Source: JBNJGT01 sp964473285
GTDB lineage: Archaea; Nanobdellota; Nanobdellia; Woesearchaeales; JACJVW01
NCBI GenBank assembly: GCA_964473285.1
Contig: CAYYOI010000035.1
Coordinates: 1-15,489 of the forward strand
DNA: 15,489 nt
Direction: 5' to 3'
Positions within the stretch are counted from its first letter, which is position 1. Each line of letters opens with the position of its first letter. The notes below the pieces were generated by a model. The model was not told the DNA's origin. It saw nothing but the letters and a program-made list of their open reading frames with translations, and did no database searches. The position numbers and the translations under genes are program-made. Shown piece by piece: positions 1 to 6,820 of this stretch.

Positions 1-65
1 CCTCTAAATTATTGAGATGAACTTATATTTATGTCTTTTTAAATTACCAATGTCTGACATAGAAA

Positions 66-78
66 ATTATTTAAATAG
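66..78 (+). promoter_or_regulatory. TATA box of the left operon
   Basis: ATTATTTAAATAG is a good archaeal TATA element. Its centre is about 26 nt upstream of position 99, so a transcript would start just before AGGTGA (98-103), a match to the archaeal anti-Shine-Dalgarno, and then the ATG at 109. This promoter probably drives the whole 109-4019 gene run. An 11-nt palindrome, ATGTCTGACAT, lies just upstream at 50-60 and could be an operator. Confidence 0.55.
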
Positions 79-108
79 ATTTGATTCAAAACTGTTCAGG
101 TGAGGTGT

Positions 109-528
109 ATGTTAGCTAATAAAAATGGTTTTTTTCACTGGGATGATCCTAAGACAATGGGAAATCTAATTTTTGGATTGATTGTACTTGCACTGGGCCT
201 GATCCCTTTGCTGAACCAGTTCAATGTTATAGACTGGGGACTTCCTGGCTTTTTGTCTGGATTAATCACAAAGATTGCATTGTATGTGATTGCAGGACTT
301 GGATTATGGTTATTGATTGATGGGTTGATGGAGGCTGAAGGGCTGAAGAAGATCACATTGATAGTAGGACTTGTTGTGCTTGTACTGGGGCTCCTGCCGC
401 TGCTTTCAAGCTTTGGGGTTATTGGTGCAATCCCTTTCCTGGATTTTGTGCTCAACCCGGTGGTATTTAATGTAATCTTTGTCATTGAAGGAATTCTGCT
501 ATTATTGGCAGCATGGGGGACATATTGA
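109..528 (+). CDS. small four-helix membrane protein with internal duplication
   Basis: A 139-residue hydrophobic protein with four predicted membrane helices, at roughly residues 16-34, 47-70, 78-97 and 110-137. The two halves resemble each other: LIFGLIVLALGLIPLLNQF in the first aligns with LIVGLVVLVLGLLPLLSSF in the second, and each is followed by a second helix, so the gene looks like a fused two-helix duplication. I do not recognise a family. I chose the ATG at 109 rather than the GTG at 100 because AGGTGA (98-103) sits 5 nt before it. The stop codon overlaps the start of the MscS gene (TGATG), which implies translational coupling and possibly a shared membrane role. No catalytic motif is visible. 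Confidence 0.75.
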   Translation: MLANKNGFFHWDDPKTMGNLIFGLIVLALGLIPLLNQFNVIDWGLPGFLSGLITKIALYVIAGLGLWLLIDGLMEAEGLKKITLIVGLVVLVLGLLPLLSSFGVIGAIPFLDFVLNPVVFNVIFVIEGILLLLAAWGTY

Positions 529-1577
529 TGTTGGAATACCTCCAGTATTTTGATACACTAAATCCATATGTGGCTGCGCTACTTATTGTAGCCAGCTTTT
601 TTGTATTCTCAAAGATTGCAGTTCTCATAATAGAGCGTATCATAGTCCAATTCACGAAAAGGACAAAGACGAAGGTTGATGACAAGCTTATCGAGCGAAC
701 TAAGACTCCTATCTCAATTCTTCTGATTGTTATTGGTATACGGCTGGGATTGGCTTATCTTGTAATGACACCCACTGTTGAAAGAATCGTGACAGGGATT
801 GCTGAAGGGGCATTAATAATGGTTTGCACATGGATAGCTATACGAATAGCAGATGTCCTAATCCTTAACTGGGGAAAGAAATGGGCTGATAAGACTGAAA
901 ATTCCCTTGATGACCAATTGGTGAGGCTGTTTCACAGGGCATCAGGGATTATATTGTTCATAATGGGCATCTTATTGATTCTCACTAATAGCGGGATAGA
1001 GATAGGACCTTTGCTTGCAAGCCTTGGGATAGGAGGGCTTGCTATTGCTTTTGCCATGCAGCAGACATTAGGAAATTTTTTTGGTGGCATAAGCCTGGTC
1101 CTTGACAAGAATATCAAGCACGGTGATCTGATCTCATTGGATGATGGCACTATGGGCACGATCGAAGATATTGGGTTCAGGTCTACAAAAGTAAAGAACT
1201 TCGACCAGGAGATAATTATAGTTCCTAACGGGATACTTGCAAATGCAAAGTTCAAGAATGTTGCTCTTCCTGCAACAGATGTGAGGGTGGTTGTTCCTTT
1301 CTCAGTTGCTTATGGTACAGATATCAAAGAAGTTCGTGATATGGTCTTAAAGGAGATCAACAAGATAAAAGGAATTGCAAAGGAGCCTGAGCCGTTTGTC
1401 ATGTTCCTTGAGATGGCTGATTCATCACTTAATTTCAAAGCATTCTATTATGTGGATCATTATGATAAACGTTATGATGCACTTGAAGAAGGAAATGAAC
1501 GAATCTATAATCTATTGAACAAGCATAACATAAACATACCATTCCCCCAGATGGATGTGCATCTGAAAAATGATTAG
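528..1577 (+). CDS. mscS: MscS-family mechanosensitive ion channel
   Basis: A 349-residue small-conductance mechanosensitive channel that would release solutes through the cytoplasmic membrane on osmotic downshock. Membrane helices lie at about 13-38, 62-80, 90-113 and 138-156. The pore helix follows at about 160-192, with the Gly/Ala-rich SLGIGGLAIAFAMQQTLGN typical of MscS TM3. A beta domain comes next (HGDLISLDDGTMGTIEDIGF, then IVPNGILANAKFKNV), and the family's usual C-terminal signature IPFPQMDVHL is intact. I prefer the ATG at 528, with GGGGGA at 515-520 and 7 nt spacing; it overlaps the previous stop. An in-frame ATG at 513 would add five residues. The family call is secure; gating properties cannot be read from sequence. 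The stop overlaps the next start by 8 nt. Confidence 0.93.
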   Translation: MLEYLQYFDTLNPYVAALLIVASFFVFSKIAVLIIERIIVQFTKRTKTKVDDKLIERTKTPISILLIVIGIRLGLAYLVMTPTVERIVTGIAEGALIMVCTWIAIRIADVLILNWGKKWADKTENSLDDQLVRLFHRASGIILFIMGILLILTNSGIEIGPLLASLGIGGLAIAFAMQQTLGNFFGGISLVLDKNIKHGDLISLDDGTMGTIEDIGFRSTKVKNFDQEIIIVPNGILANAKFKNVALPATDVRVVVPFSVAYGTDIKEVRDMVLKEINKIKGIAKEPEPFVMFLEMADSSLNFKAFYYVDHYDKRYDALEEGNERIYNLLNKHNINIPFPQMDVHLKND

Positions 1578-2208
1578 GCGATGTGAACGATGCAGGCGGT
1601 TTCTGTTTTTTACCCATGAGATGTACTGTGAAGACTGTAAGCAGGTGATTGCAGAAGAAGAAAGGCAGCGAAAGATTGCAAAGAAGAGGCGTGATCAGGA
1701 GAAGGCGAGGATACGCAACAGGATAGCTGATGAAAAACTGCGAGAAGAGCTGAAGAAGCCAAAAAAATCTAAGCCTAAGAGAACTGAAAAAACAGAGAAA
1801 ACTGAGAAGAAAACAGAGAAAACTGAGAAGAAAACAGAGAAAAAGATATCCAAAAAGTCAAAAGGACCTACAAATGAAGATATTGCCATGTATCCCAGGC
1901 TTTTGTACCTGGAGGTATCGGTCAATCGAATCAAAGCTATAGAATGGATAGATGGGAAGAAAAGGCAGGCAGTGAACAAGAAAAGGGAGGTTCGAAGAAC
2001 TCATGCAGGAGGCTTTTCTGCGGAAAAGTTCCAGCGTTTCGTGGACCAGAAAAAGAAGAAAACATTTGAGTGGATTGCTGATGTCCTGACCAGGCCAGGA
2101 GTTCTTAAGCCCTATTATGATAAGATAATTATTGAGTCACAGGATGAAGATTTAAAAAGTGCGGTTGATTGCTTTCTTTCTGATGAGGGTTACACTGGAT
2201 CTGAATAA
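1570..2208 (+). CDS. zinc-ribbon protein with eRF1/Vms1-like domain
   Basis: A 212-residue protein in three parts. Residues 5-23 hold a CxxC...CxxC zinc ribbon (C5, C8, C20, C23). Residues 25-100 are a charged helix followed by a Lys/Glu/Thr-rich low-complexity linker. Residues 108-204 look like the middle domain of eRF1-type release factors: a strand LYLEVSVNRIKAIEWIDGKK, then RRTHAGGFSAEKFQRF where eRF1 has GGQSAxRFxRxRE, then a helix and a strand YDKIIIES where eRF1 has a GGPG-type turn. The catalytic Gln of GGQ is Phe149 here. The family match is my inference from pattern; the gene could instead be an unrelated RNA-binding protein. It overlaps the NFACT-R gene by 26 nt, and NFACT and Vms1-like proteins both act on stalled 60S/50S peptidyl-tRNA, which supports the reading. 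Confidence 0.55.
   Translation: MIRRCERCRRFLFFTHEMYCEDCKQVIAEEERQRKIAKKRRDQEKARIRNRIADEKLREELKKPKKSKPKRTEKTEKTEKKTEKTEKKTEKKISKKSKGPTNEDIAMYPRLLYLEVSVNRIKAIEWIDGKKRQAVNKKREVRRTHAGGFSAEKFQRFVDQKKKKTFEWIADVLTRPGVLKPYYDKIIIESQDEDLKSAVDCFLSDEGYTGSE
1798..1839 (+). repeat. 21-bp in-frame tandem repeat (2 exact copies)
   Basis: Two exact 21-bp copies (1798-1818 and 1819-1839), preceded by a degenerate partial copy from about 1780, encode the TEKKTEK linker of the zinc-ribbon protein. Unit length is a multiple of three, so copy-number change would alter only linker length. Confidence 0.8.
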
Positions 2209-2944
2209 GTCTGTGGAAGAGAATGCTTCGTTCTATTTTGATCGTGCAAAGAAGCTCAAGAAGAAGCGTGAAGGGGCTCTGAGAACAATTGAGGATACAA
2301 AGCGAAAACTGCAGCGCATAGAAAAAAGGATTGATACCACTGCACCTGCAAGAAAGGTTATAAGAAAGAAGAGATGGTATGAAAAATTCCGCTGGTTCTT
2401 TACTTCTGATGGATTATTGTGTATTGGGGGAAGGGATGCAACCTCTAATGAGATAATCATCAAGAAGCACGCCGAGCCTCATGACATAGTCTTTCATACT
2501 GACATGGCTGGGTCTCCTTTCTTTGTGCTGAAAACAGAAGGAAATGAACCAGATTCCATAAGAGAGGTTGCTGATGCAACAGCCACTTTTTCCAGGGCAT
2601 TCAAGATGGGAATGACGAGCTCAAGCGTTTTCATGGCAAAGCCAGAACAGATCACAAAGCAGGCGGAATCAGGGGAATTTCTTCCGAAAGGAGCTTTTGT
2701 CGTTCGGGGGAAGGTGACATACCTTGATAATTCCATCAACCTTGCATTGGGAAGCTATGATGACACTATTATGGCAGGACCAAAGGAATCAATTCAAGCC
2801 AATTGCCCTGAATTTGTTGTGGTTTCCCAGGGTGACAAGAAAGCAAATGATGTGGCAAAACAGATAAAACGAAAGATCGGGGGAGAGATTGATGACATAG
2901 TCAGATCACTTCCTACTGGTTCTTACAATCTACGAAATTTTTAA
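2183..2944 (+). CDS. stand-alone NFACT-R (DUF814) RNA-binding protein
   Basis: A 253-residue protein matching the C-terminal NFACT-R domain of RqcH/Rqc2/NEMF, which binds tRNA on stalled large ribosomal subunits. An N-terminal basic coiled coil (about 8-60) leads into the family signature at 66-95: WFFTSDGLLCIGGRDATSNE. Then come DIVFHTDMAGSPFFVLK (101-117) and EQITKQAESGEFLPKGAFVVRGK (155-177, key residues Q156, K159, G164, E165, G174 and K177). Full archaeal NFACT proteins are roughly 600-700 residues; the NFACT-N and helix-hairpin-helix parts are absent here, so this is the reduced form. I place the start at the ATG at 2183, because the family begins with MRVTLDLNKSVEENA-like residues, rather than the GTG at 2159. 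Translation is probably coupled to the overlapping upstream gene. Confidence 0.85.
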   Translation: MRVTLDLNKSVEENASFYFDRAKKLKKKREGALRTIEDTKRKLQRIEKRIDTTAPARKVIRKKRWYEKFRWFFTSDGLLCIGGRDATSNEIIIKKHAEPHDIVFHTDMAGSPFFVLKTEGNEPDSIREVADATATFSRAFKMGMTSSSVFMAKPEQITKQAESGEFLPKGAFVVRGKVTYLDNSINLALGSYDDTIMAGPKESIQANCPEFVVVSQGDKKANDVAKQIKRKIGGEIDDIVRSLPTGSYNLRNF

Positions 2945-2981
2945 AAAGGATAAGTGCTTTGCAGATACTGAGGTGTATATA

Positions 2982-3617
2982 GTGAAAGCAGTACTATTTG
3001 ATTTTTGGGGGACAATCATTGAGAATGGCATATTTCCATCTCCAGTAAAACAAGCAAAGTTCATACTACGTATAGATATGCCTTTTGGAGAGTATATCGA
3101 ACGTTTTGAGAGAAGTTTCATGACCAAGAAGGCAGATAACCTTACTGAGGCTTTCAGGAATGTCTGCGAGGATTTTGATGTGAGACCTCCTGAGCATGTT
3201 ATCGACAAGCTTGTTGGCATGTGGAACAAGAATACTCTTCTTGCCAAGCCTTTTGATGACACTTTTGAGACAATAAAAGCGTTGCGGAAAAAGGGTATAA
3301 AGGTGGGACTGATATCCAATACAGATCCTTTCTCAATCACACAACTGATAAGCAAGTTTGAGCTGGATGAGCTGTTTGATACGGTTATCTTGTCCTACAA
3401 CATAGGTCTTCTCAAGGCTGATGCTGAAATGTTTGACAAGGCCATAGCCAAACTTGGGGTTTCAAAGGAAGATACAATAATGGTTGGCGACAGCATCGAA
3501 AGTGATATGAGGGGCGCTGAAAACGCAGGAGTGAAAGGTTACCTTATTGACCGAAAGGACAAGAGGGAATACGAGAACAAGATCACAAGCTTAAGAGAGA
3601 TTCTGGAGATGGTATAG
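2982..3617 (+). CDS. HAD-superfamily hydrolase
   Basis: About 211 residues with all four HAD motifs: motif I LFDFWGT (nucleophile D7), motif II LISNTD (about 110-115), motif III Lys in GLLKADAEMF (about 144), and motif IV MVGDSIESD (about 167-175). An alpha-helical C1 cap lies at about 20-85. The usual second Asp of DxD is Trp here (DFWGT), which is seen in haloacid dehalogenase-like branches and removes the normal general acid/base, so phosphatase activity should not be assumed. I choose the GTG at 2982 because GAGGTG (2970-2975) sits 6 nt upstream; the GTG at 2973 is inside that site. It follows the NFACT-R gene by 37 nt and abuts the HIT gene. The substrate is unknown. Confidence 0.82.
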   Translation: MKAVLFDFWGTIIENGIFPSPVKQAKFILRIDMPFGEYIERFERSFMTKKADNLTEAFRNVCEDFDVRPPEHVIDKLVGMWNKNTLLAKPFDDTFETIKALRKKGIKVGLISNTDPFSITQLISKFELDELFDTVILSYNIGLLKADAEMFDKAIAKLGVSKEDTIMVGDSIESDMRGAENAGVKGYLIDRKDKREYENKITSLREILEMV

Positions 3618-4019
3618 ATGTGCCTGTTCTGTAAGATAGCCAAAGGAGAGATCCCTTCAGCAAAAGTATATGAGGATGAGGATGTCCTTGCTTTCCTTGA
3701 TATTGCACCTGTCCATTCAGGGCATTGCCTGGTAATACCAAAAGAGCATTATGTCACGATGTTAGACATCCCTTCTGATATTCTGCAGAAAGTGATTGCA
3801 GTCACAAAGACGTGTGCGAAGGGAGTCATGGATGCAACTGGTTGTGATGGATTCAACATCTCGCAGAACAATTTCCGAGCCTCGGGACAAGCAATAGATC
3901 ATTTGCATTTCCATGTTATCCCAAGATTTGAAGGAGACGGTCTAAAGCTTTGGCCACAGGGTTCCTACAAGGACGGGGAGATCGAGGGGATCGCTGAGAG
4001 CATAAAGAAACTTTTATAA
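3618..4019 (+). CDS. HIT family protein
   Basis: A 133-residue histidine-triad nucleotide-binding protein of normal family length. The active-site triad HxHxH is H95-L-H97-F-H99 (DHLHFHVIPR), with H97 the expected nucleophile. The N-terminal CLFC (C2, C5), H44 and H95 match the four-ligand zinc site of Hint-like proteins. ISQNNFRASGQAIDH is the phosphate-binding segment. Such proteins hydrolyse dinucleoside polyphosphates or nucleoside phosphoramidates, and may clear adenylylated by-products; the exact substrate cannot be told. The ATG follows the upstream TAG directly with no gap, and GGAG near 3604 supplies the ribosome site. It is the last gene of the run, and its 3' end overlaps the TATA box of tRNA-Met. 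Confidence 0.92.
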   Translation: MCLFCKIAKGEIPSAKVYEDEDVLAFLDIAPVHSGHCLVIPKEHYVTMLDIPSDILQKVIAVTKTCAKGVMDATGCDGFNISQNNFRASGQAIDHLHFHVIPRFEGDGLKLWPQGSYKDGEIEGIAESIKKLL

Positions 4020-4023
4020 ATAG
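4011..4023 (+). promoter_or_regulatory. TATA box of tRNA-Met
   Basis: CTTTTATAAATAG spans the last codons and stop of the HIT gene. Its centre is about 26 nt before 4043, so transcription would begin within 2-3 nt of the tRNA 5' end at 4045. Confidence 0.6.
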
Positions 4024-4044
4024 TCCTCTTTTCTTTTATATCAT

Positions 4045-4166
4045 GCCGCTGTAGCTCAGCCTGGTTAGAGCGCTAGACTCATAAGTGAGTGATGAGGCAA
4101 AAGCCGATGACAAGAAAATCGCTCTGGGCTATCTAGAGGTCGAGGGTTCAGATCCCTCCAGCGGCA
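4045..4166 (+). tRNA. tRNA-Met(CAT), elongator type, with 47-nt intron
   Basis: The acceptor stem GCCGCTG (4045-4051) pairs with CAGCGGC (4159-4165), with discriminator A4166. The anticodon stem CTAGA (4073-4077) pairs with TCTAG (4132-4136). The intron is 4084-4130. CTCA (4078-4081) pairs with TGGG (4125-4128) to give a 4-bp central helix flanked by 3-nt bulges TAA and CTA, the canonical archaeal bulge-helix-bulge. Splicing gives the loop CUCAUAA with anticodon CAU. The T arm is GAGGG/CCCTC with loop TTCAGAT. The G1-C72 pair and overall shape favour elongator Met over initiator. A tRNA-Ile2 carrying a modified CAU is the main alternative. No 3' CCA is encoded. Confidence 0.95.
4084..4130 (+). 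other. tRNA-Met intron
   Basis: A 47-nt intron after A37. It folds into a long hairpin: GAGTGAT (4087-4093) pairs with ATCGCTC (4118-4124), and an inner GGC-AAAA-GCC hairpin lies at about 4096-4105. Splice sites are read from the two 3-nt bulges. Confidence 0.85.
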
Positions 4167-4213
4167 TATTTTCTTGATGTAAAAAAGGGCAAATTCTAAG
4201 ATTCATCAAAAAA

Positions 4214-4223
4214 CTATTTAAAG
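4214..4223 (+). promoter_or_regulatory. TATA box of HD-domain gene
   Basis: CTATTTAAAG is centred about 26 nt before the ATG at 4245. There is no Shine-Dalgarno, so the mRNA is probably leaderless. Confidence 0.6.
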
Positions 4224-4244
4224 ATTCCAATCTCTTGATTTGAT

Positions 4245-4787
4245 ATGATTGAAAAAGCAAAACAGAAATTCTTCCAGATGATAGATGATTTCGGTTTTGA
4301 CCCTTATCACTTGCGGCCTCATGTTCCAGAAGCTGAAAAATGGGTAAAACATCTATTGAAAAAATACCCTGAAGCGGATGCAGAAGTGGTAATTCTAGCG
4401 GTATGGCTGCATGACATTGGCCATTATCCGGTTCCTACTGAAATCGACCATGCTGTAAGAGGCGAGGAAAGGGCAAGAGAGTTCCTGGAAAAGTTCAATT
4501 ATCCAAAGATGGAAAAAGTTTTGCATTGTATAAGAGCGCATCGATGCAAGGATGTTTTGCCTAATACAATCGAAGCAAAGATTATTGCCTGCGCTGATTC
4601 TGCCAGCCATATGACTGATTCAATCTATTTTGATATAGCTAAAAATGATAAAGAGAACAATCAGGAGTTCAGGGCCTATGCAAAGATGGAACGTGATTTC
4701 AGGGATCTGTTTCCGGAAATCCAAGAAGAACTGGCGGAAATTCTTGATGCATGGAAAAGACTTATACAGGCCTATGAAAAGCTCTGA
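4245..4787 (+). CDS. HD-domain metal-dependent phosphohydrolase
   Basis: A 180-residue single-domain HD protein. Metal ligands can be followed through the fold: H26 (LRPHVPEAE), H56-D57 in WLHDIGH, a His at 94 or 99 (LHCIRAHR) and D118 (IIACADSASHM). That is the H...HD...D set of metal-dependent phosphohydrolases acting on nucleotides or signalling phosphoesters. The length fits small archaeal HD proteins. The C-terminal 50 residues are a charged helical tail. The substrate cannot be told from sequence. It has its own TATA box and no ribosome site, and it ends 2 nt before the end of the convergent Lrp-like gene. Confidence 0.85.
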   Translation: MIEKAKQKFFQMIDDFGFDPYHLRPHVPEAEKWVKHLLKKYPEADAEVVILAVWLHDIGHYPVPTEIDHAVRGEERAREFLEKFNYPKMEKVLHCIRAHRCKDVLPNTIEAKIIACADSASHMTDSIYFDIAKNDKENNQEFRAYAKMERDFRDLFPEIQEELAEILDAWKRLIQAYEKL

Positions 4788-4789
4788 GG

Positions 4790-5632
4790 TCAGTATTCAA
4801 TCAAAGTTCGTGTCTTGAGGATGAGAATCTCAGTTATGCCATAGTGTTTAAGATCTTCAATGAAGTTTGTCTCCTCAAGTTCTGAATCAAATATCATGTT
4901 AAAATCCAGGTCAAAATATTCCAGGTCCTTTGATATGAAACTGTATGTTTTGCTCTTGATAAAATTCAGGCATTTCTTACGGTTGTATTCCTCGAATGCG
5001 ATAAAATACTTTCTTTCAATCTTTCCTATCAGTTCATAATCTATGTTAATGGAGAATCTTAAAGGTAGTTTCTGGATGTCCGATTTTGCCTTATCAAAGG
5101 AGATGAAATCAAGATTATAGAGAGGAGCAAGAGGATTATCAATAAGATATTCTATCAGTCTTTTCTGTATTGGCTTGAGTTCTATCTTAGATGAGAGAGT
5201 ATGATCAAGTTCAATTATGGGAACGATGTTAATGTCTGAGATCTCATCAAGGAATTCTTTTTTCAGGTTCAAAATATCCTTTTCCAGTGCGTAGATGTTG
5301 GATGCAACAACAACCTCCATATCCCAGCGCCCTTCAAGAAGGAATACCTTTATGATACGACTGTTCTTTATCGCTGACAAGAACATGCGCTTGTCAAATT
5401 TAAGGTCCTCAAGATTTATAAGAATTTTATATAGATTATACCCCAGTGCATTGTAATCGGTAAGCGTCTTCCAGGCTATGATCTTTTTTCCAAGAAGTTT
5501 TCTTATAGTCTTATCAACACCGCTTCTTGAGAGTCTGCTCCTTTTGGCAATGACATTCCTGCTTTCCCTTGAGTTTTTTTGAAGTTCTCTTAGAACCTTA
5601 TTTTCATTTTTTGTCAAGGTCAATGGTTTCAT
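4790..5632 (-). CDS. Lrp/AsnC-like transcriptional regulator, two-part
   Basis: A 280-residue regulator. Residues 1-60 form an AsnC-type helix-turn-helix (LTKNENKVLRELQKNSRES...SRSGVDKTIRKLLGKKII). Residues 65-142 look like an Lrp ligand-binding (RAM) domain, including EGRWDMEVVVAS at about 100-111, the equivalent of the family's G-x-x-D segment. Residues 150-280 look like a divergent second copy: helices from 153, a strand pair, and a closing strand TEILILKTRTLIEY. Ordinary Lrp proteins are about 150 residues, so this is probably a fused double unit. The ATG at 5632 lies about 25 nt from a TATA box. Three TTACTATT repeats surround that TATA box, which suggests autoregulation. The ligand is unknown. 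Confidence 0.75.
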   Translation of the reverse strand: MKPLTLTKNENKVLRELQKNSRESRNVIAKRSRLSRSGVDKTIRKLLGKKIIAWKTLTDYNALGYNLYKILINLEDLKFDKRMFLSAIKNSRIIKVFLLEGRWDMEVVVASNIYALEKDILNLKKEFLDEISDINIVPIIELDHTLSSKIELKPIQKRLIEYLIDNPLAPLYNLDFISFDKAKSDIQKLPLRFSINIDYELIGKIERKYFIAFEEYNRKKCLNFIKSKTYSFISKDLEYFDLDFNMIFDSELEETNFIEDLKHYGITEILILKTRTLIEY

Positions 5633-5640
5633 GAGGGTTA

Positions 5641-5712
5641 TTACTATTCTAGATTATATAAAGGTTACTATTTTAACTTTTTCTGGTTTAAATTTAAGAT
5701 TCTATTACTATT
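5641..5712. promoter_or_regulatory. divergent promoter with three TTACTATT repeats
   Basis: The minus-strand TATA box CTTTATATAATC (5652-5663 on the + strand) serves the Lrp-like gene starting at 5632. Exact TTACTATT copies lie at 5641-5648 (between TATA and start), 5665-5672 (just upstream of TATA) and 5705-5712 (towards the coiled-coil gene). Sites bracketing a TATA box are typical of archaeal repression by blocking TBP/TFB or polymerase. Confidence 0.45.
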
Positions 5713-5762
5713 TTTTTGATAACTTTATTCTATTACCAGTACATTACCTTTAACTGATAGAA

Positions 5763-6809
5763 ATGAACGAAAATGAATTAGAAGAATTAAGGGAAGAAGC
5801 AAAGAATATCAGTGGAACCTGTTGTAGGAGACATTCTGCAAGGCGTTTTTTCTGGAATAAAGCCGAAGGGATGAACAACGAAGAATTGATCCAGCTTTAC
5901 CAGATTGTAGATGGTCCGATGCATAGTTACTGTAATGAGACCAAAAGTTCAACAACCAGGTCAAACCTTGATATTATTAAGAAGGTTCTCGAGGCTTCGC
6001 TGGAAATGCTTGTTGAATCAGAAGACAGAGAAGAGGCATTGAACTCGCATAAGATGCTAATAAGCGACTACAGGCATAACAATCATGGAGATTATAGTGA
6101 GATAAATCCTACCAAAAAGATAGATCTTGTACAGCAACTTAAGTCAGAAGAGGATTATGTTACGGCGCTTGACCTGCTTAACACAGTAGATTATGAGCCT
6201 CAAGAAGAGTTGTTCAAGAGGTATTTTGACAACCTCAAGGGTGACCTTTATGAGAATCTGCTTTGTAATGCAATTCGTGTAATCGCAAATGATAGAGAAG
6301 TAGATTTTGATGATAAACGTTTGCGCATAGCAGACCTTATCAGGGAAACACCCTCTGAGTACACATCAAGTGCTGTGAAAGAGAAAGGTAAAACTTTGAT
6401 CAAGCCTTCTGATAAAGGCACAGAGAGTGAGTTGAAGACTTGTGCTACAAGATATGTCAGAAGGAAAAGAGAAGACCTAGAAGAAAGATATCAACAAGTC
6501 AAGGAAGGGCTGCTTGAAGAGCAACAAGTTTACAGATCCCAAAAAGAACTTCTTGATGAAGAAAAAAAGATGCTTGAAGAGAGTCTTGCAGGAAGAGGTA
6601 AGCTTAAGCTTATCAGTATATTGCATAAGTTTATGCCCGACCAATATGAAGACTTGACACATAAGATCAATGTATATGACAGAAAGCTTGACTCGCTTGA
6701 AAAGCACTACAAGAGAAGTCTAGAAAGCCTTTCGGATCAAAAAAGGTCTCTTCATGACAAGATCGAAAACCGTACCCTTACAAGGGATGAGTACAAAAAA
6801 ATTTTTTAA
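5763..6809 (+). CDS. coiled-coil protein of unknown function
   Basis: A 348-residue protein I do not recognise. The N-terminus has a Cys/His cluster, C20, C21 and H24 (SGTCCRRHSARRFFW), then H54 and C57 (GPMHSYC), which could hold a metal. Residues 60-205 are acidic and mostly helical. From about 215 to 340 the protein is strongly heptad-like and charged (RRKREDLEERYQQVKEGL, then two further helices), broken by a less charged stretch near 280-300 (LKLISILHKFMPDQYEDL). There is no signal peptide or membrane helix, so it is probably cytoplasmic. It faces away from the Lrp-like gene across shared repeats and may be its target. No Shine-Dalgarno precedes the ATG, and TATA placement is unclear. 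Confidence 0.7.
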   Translation: MNENELEELREEAKNISGTCCRRHSARRFFWNKAEGMNNEELIQLYQIVDGPMHSYCNETKSSTTRSNLDIIKKVLEASLEMLVESEDREEALNSHKMLISDYRHNNHGDYSEINPTKKIDLVQQLKSEEDYVTALDLLNTVDYEPQEELFKRYFDNLKGDLYENLLCNAIRVIANDREVDFDDKRLRIADLIRETPSEYTSSAVKEKGKTLIKPSDKGTESELKTCATRYVRRKREDLEERYQQVKEGLLEEQQVYRSQKELLDEEKKMLEESLAGRGKLKLISILHKFMPDQYEDLTHKINVYDRKLDSLEKHYKRSLESLSDQKRSLHDKIENRTLTRDEYKKIF

Positions 6810-6820
6810 TTTTTTAGAAA
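6796..6820. terminator. bidirectional A/T-rich terminator
   Basis: The 4-nt gap between two convergent stop codons lies in a run of seven A then T-rich tracts (AAAAAAATTTTTTAATTTTTT). That gives oligo-U to both transcripts, as expected for archaeal intrinsic termination. Confidence 0.5.

Noticed and set aside
513..530. ATG at 513 as start of the MscS gene
   Set aside because: It lies before the GGGGGA ribosome site (515-520), which is well placed for the ATG at 528.
1695..1979. 94-residue Phe/Ser-rich frame on the - strand
   Set aside because: It is a shadow of the Lys/Glu-rich linker and 21-bp repeat of the zinc-ribbon gene.
4084..4130. C/D-box guide RNA inside the tRNA-Met intron (GTGATGA at 4089-4095, CGATGA at about 4105-4110)
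   Set aside because: The boxes are too close for a guide segment, there is no CUGA D box, and the C-box match lies inside the GAGTGAT/ATCGCTC stem. Archaeal tRNA-Trp introns do carry such RNAs, but this one does not fit.
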